NCBI GenBank assembly: GCA_024762375.1
Contig: JANTHQ010000114.1
Location: 1-6,420, forward strand
Direction of reading: 5' to 3'
Source: Anaerolineaceae bacterium
GTDB taxonomy: Bacteria; Chloroflexota; Anaerolineae; 4572-78
Length of the DNA: 6,420 nucleotides
Both the position numbers and the translations under genes were made by a program. Positions 1 through 4,790 of this stretch are shown one piece after another (within the stretch, counting starts at the first letter, position 1; the number at the start of each line of letters is the position of its first letter). The notes under the pieces are model-generated. The model saw nothing but the letters and a program-made list of their open reading frames with translations. It did no database searches and was not told the DNA's origin.

Positions 1-251
1 TCGAAACCAAATTTGAGGGGTATCTTGCCAAACAGCAGGGGCAGGTGGAGCGCATGCAACGGCTGGAAACACGCACCATCCCCGCCGATTTGGATTTCAG
101 TACCATCGAAGGGTTGCGGTTGGAAGCCCGCGAAAAGCTCGCCAAATTCCGCCCGGCGACCGTTGGGCAGGCAAGCCGCATCGCGGGGGTCAACCCGGCA
201 GATATTTCGGTGCTGCTCATTCATTTGGAACGGCACGCAGTTGCGGTGTGA
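1..251 (+). CDS. mnmG: MnmG (GidA), tRNA uridine-5-carboxymethylaminomethyl modification enzyme, C-terminal fragment
   Basis: This is the last 82 codons of a gene entering from the left edge, read in the frame starting at base 3 and ending with TGA at 249-251. The sequence matches the conserved MnmG tail: a 'FEGYLAKQQ' segment, a basic 'RLETRTIPADLDF' segment, then 'GLRLEAREKLAKFRP', 'TVGQASRIAGV' and 'NPADISVLLIHLE'. In the family this helical C-terminal domain contacts MnmE and tRNA. The MnmE-MnmG complex installs the cmnm5 group on U34 of certain tRNAs, using FAD, NADH and methylene-tetrahydrofolate. The FAD-binding part lies outside the window. A GTG at 45 is in frame but internal, so it is not a start. 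No terminator is visible between the stop and the next gene. Confidence 0.93.
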   Translation, partial: ETKFEGYLAKQQGQVERMQRLETRTIPADLDFSTIEGLRLEAREKLAKFRPATVGQASRIAGVNPADISVLLIHLERHAVAV

Positions 252-274
252 CATTCGCTCATTCGCCTGTTCGT

Positions 275-283
275 TGTTATAAT
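275..283 (+). promoter_or_regulatory. Putative extended -10 promoter for the zinc-ribbon membrane protein gene
   Basis: A perfect TATAAT lies at 278-283, preceded by TG one base upstream (275-276), which gives the extended -10 form TGnTATAAT. No good -35 hexamer sits at the right distance, which extended -10 promoters can tolerate. Transcription would begin near 290. A GAGGTG Shine-Dalgarno follows at 304-309, seven bases before the ATG at 317. The match is by eye only. Confidence 0.5.
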
Positions 284-316
284 ACCTTTTGTTATTTTCT
301 GATGAGGTGAAATTTT

Positions 317-925
317 ATGCCCGATATTCAAATACCCGGCATTGTAATAAGTGTGCTGGAAGTGATTTTGGCGTTTACCGGCGCGTTTGCGGTGGCGCTG
401 TGGCTCAGTTTGATTGTGTGGACTTTCCGCGATGCGCGTTCCCGCTCGCGTGATGCGTTTGCCATTTTGCTGGCAACCTTGATGACGGTAATTTTCGGGC
501 CGTTGGGCGTGCTGCTCTATTTTCTGTTGCGCCCACAGGTTACACTGGCGGAATTGTATGAACGTTCGCTGGAAGAGGAAGCCCTACTGCAAGATTTGGA
601 AGAACGCGACCGCTGCCCGGGTTGCTCACGGGTGGTCGAAAGCGATTGGGTGGTGTGCCCCGATTGTCACACCCGATTGAAGGACACCTGCACACAATGT
701 GGGCACGTGCTCCATTTGCGCTGGACGGTTTGCCCGTATTGCGGCACGCCCACCGAGGCGCATCCACCGGCTCAAATGCCCGATGAATTGCTCGAACACG
801 ATGACCACAGTCACGTTTCGCCGCCGAAACCGGCAGTGCTGAAACCCGTCGAACCGCCGGAGGTTGTGCCCGAAACCATCGCTGATGCGGCACCGGATGC
901 ATCGGAGTCCACTGCTGCGGAATAA
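317..925 (+). CDS. Two-TM membrane protein with cytosolic double zinc ribbon (function unknown)
   Basis: A 202-residue protein. Two hydrophobic segments (about residues 10-36 and 48-71) are separated by a short basic loop (FRDARSRSRD). An acidic helical stretch (about 75-98) leads to a double zinc ribbon with four CxxC knuckles: C100/C103 (CPGC), C114/C117 (CPDC), C125/C128 (CTQC) and C139/C142 (CPYC). The tail (about 145-202) is Pro/Glu/Ala-rich and probably disordered. Each knuckle pair would bind one zinc. By the positive-inside rule the basic loop should be cytosolic, but the side on which the ribbon lies is not certain. The start is fixed by GAGGTG seven bases upstream. The layout resembles uncharacterised 'zinc ribbon domain-containing' proteins; I cannot assign a role. 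The gene ends just before a strong terminator and is probably monocistronic, from a promoter in the gap after mnmG. Confidence 0.85.
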   Translation: MPDIQIPGIVISVLEVILAFTGAFAVALWLSLIVWTFRDARSRSRDAFAILLATLMTVIFGPLGVLLYFLLRPQVTLAELYERSLEEEALLQDLEERDRCPGCSRVVESDWVVCPDCHTRLKDTCTQCGHVLHLRWTVCPYCGTPTEAHPPAQMPDELLEHDDHSHVSPPKPAVLKPVEPPEVVPETIADAAPDASESTAAE

Positions 926-933
926 CCCAAATT

Positions 934-965
934 AAAAAACGTCCCGTTTGCGCGGGACGTTTTTT
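934..965. terminator. Bidirectional intrinsic terminator between convergent genes
   Basis: A perfect 13-bp inverted repeat: arm 934-946 (A6 then CGTCCCG) pairs with 953-965 (CGGGACG then T6) around a 6-nt loop. The A tract on one side and T tract on the other make it a U-tailed GC hairpin in both directions. It would end the zinc-ribbon gene (stop at 925) and, read on the minus strand, the thioredoxin-like gene (stop at 989). Confidence 0.92.
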
Positions 966-988
966 GATTCGAGATGGTATGCGCCGGT

Positions 989-1321
989 TTATTCCGGCAG
1001 TAAATACGGTTGCAATTTCTTTTTAATTTCTGATGCGGTGGCTTTCCCCTCCACCGAAAATACGGGCAAACTGTTTTTAAAGGCAACGGTGGTTGGCACT
1101 TTCAGCACTTCGTATGCCGACACAGTCGCCGGGGCTTCATCAATATCCACCGTCACAAATTTCACATCATCGGGTAAATCATCTGCCACTTTTTGCAGTG
1201 TCTCCAGCATCTTTTTGGATGTTTCGCTCCACTCTGCCCAAAACCCGGCGATGACCACACGGTCATTCTTCAACACTTCAGCATCGAAATTGGTATCTGT
1301 AATGCGGACTGGTTCAGCCAT
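989..1321 (-). CDS. Thioredoxin-fold protein lacking both redox cysteines (WSETS in place of WCGPC)
   Basis: A 110-residue protein of ordinary thioredoxin length and register. The beta-strand and active-site region reads 'VVIAGFWAEWSETSKKML', so the usual WCGPC is W31-S32-E33-T34-S35. Both cysteines are serine, and the buried acid (Asp26 in E. coli numbering) is glycine. The fold is otherwise retained: FWAEW, the 'FVTVDIDEAP' strand, the cis-proline region VPTT (P76) and the last-strand glycine before the C-terminal helix. There is no cysteine anywhere, so it cannot do dithiol-disulfide exchange. A chaperone or protein-binding role is possible but is inference. The start is supported by AAAGGAG (plus-strand 1331-1337) nine bases before the ATG. 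Its own promoter (1384-1412) and the terminator at 934-965 make it a single-gene unit. Confidence 0.88.
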   Translation of the reverse strand: MAEPVRITDTNFDAEVLKNDRVVIAGFWAEWSETSKKMLETLQKVADDLPDDVKFVTVDIDEAPATVSAYEVLKVPTTVAFKNSLPVFSVEGKATASEIKKKLQPYLLPE

Positions 1322-1329
1322 TGAAACAC

Positions 1330-1337
1330 GCTCCTTT
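1330..1337 (-). promoter_or_regulatory. Shine-Dalgarno of the thioredoxin-like gene
   Basis: Read on the minus strand this is AAAGGAGC, placed nine bases before the ATG at 1321-1319. It is a near-perfect anti-16S match and fixes the start codon. Confidence 0.8.
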
Positions 1338-1347
1338 GAAAATAGTT

Positions 1348-1375
1348 GTCAGCGGTCAGTCGTCAATCATCAAAT
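1348..1375. repeat. Four imperfect 7-base tandem units in the leader of the thioredoxin-like gene
   Basis: Plus-strand units GTCAGCG, GTCAGTC, GTCAATC and ATCAAAT run head to tail at 1348, 1355, 1362 and 1369. They share a core close to GTCA. They lie immediately downstream of the predicted start point (near 1377) of the minus-strand transcript, so they would make up most of its 5' untranslated region. With units this short, chance or replication slippage is quite possible. Confidence 0.4.
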
Positions 1376-1383
1376 TTTCCGCC

Positions 1384-1412
1384 ATGATACTCGATGCCGT
1401 GCAGTGTGTCAA
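1384..1412 (-). promoter_or_regulatory. Sigma70-type promoter of the thioredoxin-like gene
   Basis: On the minus strand a perfect TTGACA (-35, plus coordinates 1412-1407) is followed after exactly 17 bases by TATCAT (-10, 1389-1384). Transcription would begin near 1377, about 56 bases before the ATG. The same box pair with the same spacing recurs at 4408-4436. Confidence 0.75.
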
Positions 1413-1419
1413 TCTCTCG

Positions 1420-1448
1420 TTGGAATATCGGACAGATGATGATATAAT
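1420..1448 (+). promoter_or_regulatory. Sigma70-type promoter of the epimerase-transpeptidase cluster
   Basis: TTGGAA (-35, 1420-1425), a 17-base spacer, and a perfect TATAAT (-10, 1443-1448). Start expected near 1455, giving a leader of about 38 bases to the ATG at 1493. Its -35 box lies only 7 bases from the -35 box of the divergent promoter, so the two RNA polymerase footprints would collide or be co-regulated. Confidence 0.72.
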
Positions 1449-1492
1449 TTACATCATGGCAACTTTTCGCATTTCAGGCAGGGAGAAAAACG

Positions 1493-2488
1493 ATGAAAGT
1501 TTTGTTTATCGGCGGTACAGGTGTCATCAGTTCGGCATGCTCGGCGTTGGCAGTGGAACGCGGTATTGATTTGTTTATCCTGAATCGGGGTCAATCCGAT
1601 TTACGCCCCGCCCCGCCGGATGCCCATCTGCTGTATGCCGATATCCGCCATCCGGAGTCGGTGGCGGCTGCGCTCGGCGATATGACTTTCGATGCGGTGG
1701 TGGATTGGGTGGCATTCACGCCCGACCATATCGAAACGGACTTGAACCTTTTCCGCGGGCGAACCGCGCAGTACATTTTCATCAGTTCCGCATCGGCATA
1801 CCAAACCCCACCGACCCACCTGCCCATCACCGAATCGACCCCGCTGCATAACCCCGTGTGGCAATATTCCCAAAATAAAATTGGCTGCGAACTGCGATTG
1901 CAGCAGGCATACCGCGATGAAAATTTTCCCATCACCATCGTGCGCCCTTCGCACACGTATGATGAAACGCTGGTGCCGCTGCGGGGCCGATACACGGTGC
2001 TCCACCGAATGCGGGAGGGAAAGCCGATTATCATTCACGGCGATGGTTCATCGCTGTGGACGTTGACACACAACACCGATTTTGCGAAAGGGCTGGTCGG
2101 GTTGCTCGGCAATCCGGCGGCAATCGGGCATGCGGTGCAAATTACATCCGATGAGCTGCTCACATGGAATCAGATTGCCGAAATGCTGGCGGATGCGCTC
2201 GGCGTCTCGGCGAATATCGTGCATGTCCCATCAGATTTCATCGCGAAATTTGACGCCGAATGGGGCGCGGGGTTGTTGGGCGATAAAACGCACAGCGTGA
2301 TTTTCGACAACAGCAAAATTAAACGGCTGGTGCCCGATTTTGTCTGCACTGTGCCATTTGCCCGCGGTGCACAAGAAATTGTGAACTGGTATCTGGCCGA
2401 CCCGGACCGCCAACAGGTGGACACGGCATTTGATGCGCTGGTTGACCGCATCATCGCGGCGCAGAAAGCAGGGCTGGAGAACCGTTAA
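1493..2488 (+). CDS. NAD(P)-dependent epimerase/dehydratase-family protein (extended/atypical SDR)
   Basis: A 331-residue Rossmann-fold protein. The N-terminal nucleotide-binding loop is GGTGVIS (residues 7-13), the variant common in the CSP41-like branch of sugar-nucleotide SDRs. It is followed by 'ILNRG' (29-33) at the second strand, where the arginine may favour NADP. 'YADIRH' (48-53), 'DAVVDWVAF' (67-75) and 'YIFISSASAY' (94-103) are the usual later strands, and YSQNK (125-129) is the catalytic YxxxK. 'IVRPSHTYDE' (149-158) begins the substrate-binding half. The substrate cannot be read from sequence; sugar-nucleotide epimerase/dehydratase and RNA-binding CSP41-type roles are both possible. 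The start ATG follows a purine-rich GGGAG at 1482-1486. The gene has its own good promoter and ends one base before the start of the transpeptidase gene, so the two are probably co-translated. Confidence 0.85.
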   Translation: MKVLFIGGTGVISSACSALAVERGIDLFILNRGQSDLRPAPPDAHLLYADIRHPESVAAALGDMTFDAVVDWVAFTPDHIETDLNLFRGRTAQYIFISSASAYQTPPTHLPITESTPLHNPVWQYSQNKIGCELRLQQAYRDENFPITIVRPSHTYDETLVPLRGRYTVLHRMREGKPIIIHGDGSSLWTLTHNTDFAKGLVGLLGNPAAIGHAVQITSDELLTWNQIAEMLADALGVSANIVHVPSDFIAKFDAEWGAGLLGDKTHSVIFDNSKIKRLVPDFVCTVPFARGAQEIVNWYLADPDRQQVDTAFDALVDRIIAAQKAGLENR

Positions 2489-2489
2489 C

Positions 2490-3242
2490 GTGCGTTGGCG
2501 GATACTTTCGGCGGCAGCGAGCGTGCTATTGACGGCGCTGGTGGCATGGTCGCTGGGGTGGATGGTGTGGCTGAGCTTGCCATGGCCGGCATCCGAGCCG
2601 TTGCCGGTTACAGTGCCGACGGCAATTTTGCCGCCCACCGTCACCCCGGTGCAGGTTTCGGCGGCGGGAACCCGATTTCCCACCAATGTGCCGCATTCCC
2701 CTCCGATGGCAACTGCTCCGGCCACCGCTACCGCCGTTTCGGTCAACGATACACTGCCGACCGCAACGTTCACCCCGGTGCCGGTTGCCGCCACCACCGT
2801 AGAACCGGTCGCCGCGGAGTCTGACCGGTTCATTTTGGTGGATCAGGATGCCCAGCGGATGCGCATTTTTGAAAACGGGCACGAAGTGCGAATCATTCCC
2901 GTCAGCACCGGACGCCCGGTTACCAATGCGTTCACCCCGCCGTGGCAGGGCACGGTGGGCGATGATTGGGGGAGCGGTGCGTTTCGCAACAGCGGGTTAT
3001 ATTCCGATTTTATGTGGTTTCTCTTTCCGGGGCCGGAAGGCTCAATTTTGATTCACAGCGTGCCGTATCAGAAACAAGGCGCGGAAAAACAGTACGACCG
3101 GCTCGATGCGCTCGGTGTGGAACCGGTGTCCAACGGATGTGTGCGAATTTCGCCGGAGGATGCGGCATGGCTCAAACAGTGGAACCCGGTGGGGGTCCCC
3201 ATCGAAATTACGCGCTGGTCGGGGAAAATCAGTTCGCCATAG
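2490..3242 (+). CDS. Membrane-anchored YkuD-type L,D-transpeptidase with SNGC active site
   Basis: A 250-residue protein, taking GTG at 2490 as the start. That codon lies one base after the epimerase stop and about ten bases after a GGAG at 2475-2478, and it places a basic 'RWR' directly before the hydrophobic anchor (about residues 5-30). A Pro/Thr/Val-rich linker (about 31-110) would span the periplasm or wall. The YkuD domain (about 112-243) begins 'RFILVDQDAQRMRIFENG', has the conserved histidine in 'ILIHSVP' (H189) and the nucleophile region 'PVSNGCVRIS' with C217 and R219. The family consensus is SHGCxR/N; here the His is Asn. Enzymes of this family join peptidoglycan stem peptides 3-3 through an acyl-Cys intermediate, or attach proteins to the wall. 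An in-frame upstream start at 2430 would overlap the epimerase gene and spoil the signal anchor. Confidence 0.87.
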   Translation: MRWRILSAAASVLLTALVAWSLGWMVWLSLPWPASEPLPVTVPTAILPPTVTPVQVSAAGTRFPTNVPHSPPMATAPATATAVSVNDTLPTATFTPVPVAATTVEPVAAESDRFILVDQDAQRMRIFENGHEVRIIPVSTGRPVTNAFTPPWQGTVGDDWGSGAFRNSGLYSDFMWFLFPGPEGSILIHSVPYQKQGAEKQYDRLDALGVEPVSNGCVRISPEDAAWLKQWNPVGVPIEITRWSGKISSP

Positions 3243-3356
3243 AATCGGCGGAAAAATTCGATGGCAGCCATTCGAACCGCGGCGAAAACAAAGTTTACAA
3301 CCGGGACAGTTTCAGTCTGTTTTGAAAAAAATTGCACATCAAAAAAATTACAATTT

Positions 3357-3364
3357 GGCGGAGG
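3357..3364 (+). promoter_or_regulatory. Shine-Dalgarno that fixes the glpX start
   Basis: GGCGGAGG, with GGAGG at 3360-3364, ends five bases before the ATG at 3370. This, together with family alignment, rules out the in-frame codons further upstream. The 127-base gap before glpX holds no promoter I would defend: TACAAT at 3349-3354 would start transcription inside this ribosome site and has no correctly spaced -35. Confidence 0.8.
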
Positions 3365-3369
3365 CAACG

Positions 3370-4380
3370 ATGCACGAGCCACAGGGACATTTGGCGCTCG
3401 ATTTGGTGCGCGTAACAGAATCGGCCGCGTTGGCGGCAGCACAATTTATGGGAACCGGCGATAAAAACGCAGGCGATGGCGCAGCGGTTGATGCCATGCG
3501 GGCTGCACTGCGAGATTTAACGATGGCCGGCACGGTCATTATCGGCGAAGGGGAAAAAGACAATGCCCCGATGCTGTATGCCGGGGAAAACGTCGGAAAT
3601 GGCGCGCCGCCCGCGGTTGATATCGCTGTTGACCCGGTGGAGGGAACCAATCTGCTGGCGTTGGGGCGGGGAAACGCCATTTCGGTGATTGCGCTGACCG
3701 TGCGCGATGGCATGTGGAACCCGGGACCATCGCTGTACATGAAAAAGTTGGTGGTGGACAAACGCGCTCGCAGCGCAATTGACATCACGCTGCCCCCGGC
3801 CGAAAATTTGCGGCGAATTGCGGCGGCACTCAACCGCCCGGTCGAGAAACTGACTGTATTCGTGCTCGACAAACCGCGCCATGCAGAACTCATTCGCCGG
3901 ATACGGCAGGTTGGCGCACGGGTGAGTTTACAAACGGATGGCGACGTGGCGGGTGCACTGCAAGCCGCAATTCCGGGCACCGGCGTGGATGTGCTGATGG
4001 GTATCGGCGGCACACCGGAGGCGGTTATCACTGCTGCGGCGGTCAAAGCGCTGGGCGGCGGAATGCAGGTGCAGTGTGCGCCGCAAAGCGATGCCGAGTT
4101 GGCGCGGGTAAAAGCCGCATTCGGTGCTGCATGGGATGCCATCCGCACCGAATGTGACCTCATCACCGCCAAAGATGCGTTTTTCGCTGCCACCGGCATC
4201 ACCGATGGCCCGCTGCTGGAAGGCGTTCACTTCGACCGGGACATGGGTGTCACCACCCACAGTATGGTCATCCGCGCAAAAACCGGCACCATTCGACATA
4301 TCAAAGCCGTGCATCAATATTCCAAACTGGCCCGGCTCGACGCGTTGGATTACCAACCCGATGCGGAATTCGTAGGGTAA
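3370..4380 (+). CDS. glpX: Fructose-1,6-bisphosphatase class II
   Basis: A 336-residue protein of the usual GlpX length, aligning along its whole length with the family. It hydrolyses fructose 1,6-bisphosphate to fructose 6-phosphate in gluconeogenesis (or a Calvin-type cycle), as a metal-dependent cytosolic enzyme. Signature segments are 'RVTESAALAAA' (14-24), 'GDKNAGDGAAVDAMR' (30-44), 'VIIGEGEKDNAPMLY' (56-70), 'VDIAVDPVEGTNL' (83-95), 'LTVFVLDKPRH' (161-171), 'GIGGTPEAVI' (211-220) and 'FFAATGITDGPLLEGV' (271-286). By comparison with E. coli GlpX, metal ligands are D36, E60, D88, E91 and E217, all present. It lacks the insertion of about 15-20 residues that E. coli GlpX carries around residues 230-250. 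It is co-directional with the transpeptidase but 127 bases away, so co-transcription is possible, not proven. No terminator directly follows; readthrough would meet the one at 4660. Confidence 0.96.
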   Translation: MHEPQGHLALDLVRVTESAALAAAQFMGTGDKNAGDGAAVDAMRAALRDLTMAGTVIIGEGEKDNAPMLYAGENVGNGAPPAVDIAVDPVEGTNLLALGRGNAISVIALTVRDGMWNPGPSLYMKKLVVDKRARSAIDITLPPAENLRRIAAALNRPVEKLTVFVLDKPRHAELIRRIRQVGARVSLQTDGDVAGALQAAIPGTGVDVLMGIGGTPEAVITAAAVKALGGGMQVQCAPQSDAELARVKAAFGAAWDAIRTECDLITAKDAFFAATGITDGPLLEGVHFDRDMGVTTHSMVIRAKTGTIRHIKAVHQYSKLARLDALDYQPDAEFVG

Positions 4381-4407
4381 AAGTATCGTGAATTATGGAA
4401 AATTCGC

Positions 4408-4436
4408 TTGACAACTGCCGAGATGCGATGTATCAT
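4408..4436 (+). promoter_or_regulatory. Strong sigma70-type promoter of an orphan small transcription unit
   Basis: A perfect TTGACA (4408-4413), a 17-base spacer and TATCAT (4431-4436), starting only 28 bases after the glpX stop. Transcription would begin near 4443. No protein gene of normal size follows before the terminator at 4660-4695, so the promoter appears to serve a short RNA. Confidence 0.75.
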
Positions 4437-4480
4437 GTCGGTAAGAATAAAGCTTAGCTCGAAAGGAGGTACCTATAGGA

Positions 4481-4528
4481 GTGATTGAATGGAATATCTA
4501 CCGGCGAGCTAGAGGCGGAGTTTGTTGA
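4481..4528 (+). CDS. Possible 15-residue leader peptide
   Basis: The GTG at 4481 follows AAAGGAGG (4462-4469, one of the best Shine-Dalgarno matches in the window) at a spacing of 11. It reads MIEWNIYRRARGGVC and stops with TGA at 4526-4528. Three arginines (CGG, CGA, AGA) lie over the strand shared by the first two alternative hairpins. A second candidate, ATG at 4489 (MEYLPAS, stop 4510-4512), has AGGAG at 4477-4481 seven bases upstream. A third frame opened by TTG at 4485 runs 35 codons to TAG at 4590-4592. At most one or two of these are real. Peptides this short cannot be supported by composition alone, so this rests on the ribosome site and context. Confidence 0.25.
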   Translation: MIEWNIYRRARGGVC

Positions 4529-4659
4529 CGGGGGTCGGTGCAGTTTACCCACCCCACACGCAACCGGTGAAAACGGTAACAGCGGTTTCTAGCAAGCCAA
4601 ATGTCTTGTACAAGAATTCGGTAAAGAAGTAGAAACCATATCCAATAGATTGAAATATC

Positions 4660-4695
4660 AAGCAGGTTCAGCAGTACGCTGAGCCTGCTTTTTTT
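4660..4695 (+). terminator. Intrinsic terminator of the small transcription unit
   Basis: A 13-bp stem pairs 4660-4672 (AAGCAGGTTCAGC) with 4678-4690 (GCTGAGCCTGCTT) through one G-U pair, around a 5-nt loop, and runs into an uninterrupted T tract to 4695. The 3' arm segment GCTGAGC (4678-4684) could instead pair with GCTTAGC at 4452-4458 near the transcript's 5' end, a possible long-range anti-terminator. Confidence 0.9.
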
Positions 4696-4710
4696 GATGT
4701 AAATTAATGC

Positions 4711-4739
4711 TTGACAAACGCCCAAAAGAGTCGTAGAAT
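4711..4739 (+). promoter_or_regulatory. Sigma70-type promoter of the small membrane protein gene
   Basis: A perfect TTGACA (4711-4716), a 17-base spacer and TAGAAT (4734-4739). Start expected near 4746, inside the palindrome at 4745-4764. It lies directly after the terminator at 4660-4695, so the downstream gene is transcribed separately from the small RNA unit. Confidence 0.8.
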
Positions 4740-4744
4740 GGGTG

Positions 4745-4764
4745 TAGACTGACTGGTCAGTCTA
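4745..4764. promoter_or_regulatory. Perfect palindromic operator, TetR-family type
   Basis: TAGACTGAC (4745-4753) and its exact reverse complement GTCAGTCTA (4756-4764) flank a TG spacer. The core, GACTGAC followed by GTCAGTC, is the kind of site bound by many TetR/AcrR-family repressors. It begins 5 bases after the -10 box and covers the predicted transcription start, an ideal position for repression. No TetR-type gene is in the window, so the regulator is unknown. Confidence 0.75.
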
Positions 4765-4790
4765 TGAATAGCAAGCCTCAGGAGGGAAAA

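Larger units (their letters stand above)
4443..4695 (+). ncRNA. Putative small structured RNA or leader-type transcript, about 250 nt, unassigned family
   Basis: Bounded by a strong promoter and a strong intrinsic terminator, this stretch codes for no recognisable protein. Paired segments that I can see: 4454-4461 with 4505-4512 (TAGCTCG/CGAGCTA plus one G-U); 4508-4516 with 4585-4593 (GCTAGAGGC, two G-U); 4584-4591 with 4630-4637 (GGTTTCTA/TAGAAACC, perfect); inner hairpins 4531-4535/4551-4555 (GGGGT/ACCCC) and 4563-4566/4574-4577 (ACCG/CGGT). The first three share strands, so 1:2, 2:3 and 3:4 pairings exclude one another, as in attenuators or switches. The first pairing encloses two Shine-Dalgarno-like motifs and tiny ORFs. 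I could not match it to tmRNA, SRP RNA, RNase P, 6S RNA, T-box or the common riboswitches. Alternatives are a cis leader of a lost gene, or a short peptide mRNA. Confidence 0.55.

Noticed and set aside
2430..2489. Upstream start for the L,D-transpeptidase at 2430
   Set aside because: It would overlap 59 bases of the epimerase gene and put a long basic stretch before the signal anchor. The GTG at 2490 has a ribosome site and gives a proper anchor.
2231..2833. Minus-strand and alternative plus-strand frames over the transpeptidase linker
   Set aside because: They are low-complexity (Val/Ala/Gly or His/Arg repeats) produced by the Pro/Thr-rich linker codons read in other frames.
3307..3324. ACAG...CTGT hairpin followed by TTTT as a terminator after the transpeptidase gene
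   Set aside because: Only a 4-bp stem with a 7-nt loop and a short T run; too weak to call.
3349..3354. TACAAT as a -10 box for glpX
   Set aside because: Transcription would begin in the ribosome site, and the nearest TTGAAA (3322-3327) is 21 bases away, too far.
3106..3369. Extended N-terminus for the GlpX frame starting at 3106
   Set aside because: The frame is open by chance over the transpeptidase gene. Family length and the GGAGG at 3360-3364 place the start at 3370.
3348..4202. Long minus-strand frame of 284 codons opposite glpX
   Set aside because: It is a Ser/Ala/Pro-rich mirror of a GC-biased real gene, with no ribosome site and no family resemblance.
4443..4695. tmRNA, SRP RNA, RNase P or 6S RNA in the orphan unit
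   Set aside because: None of their signature segments is present (no tRNA-like TpsiC/CCA end, no GGAAGCAGC-type SRP loop, no RNase P core, no 6S-type long closing stem).
4498..4725. Minus-strand 75-codon frame across the small RNA region
   Set aside because: It runs backwards through the terminator and promoter, has no ribosome site, and its hydrophobic look comes from A/T-rich sequence read in reverse.
4764..4790. ATG at 4764 as start of the small membrane protein
   Set aside because: It sits on the palindromic operator and has no Shine-Dalgarno, whereas ATG 4791 has AGGAGGG at ideal spacing.
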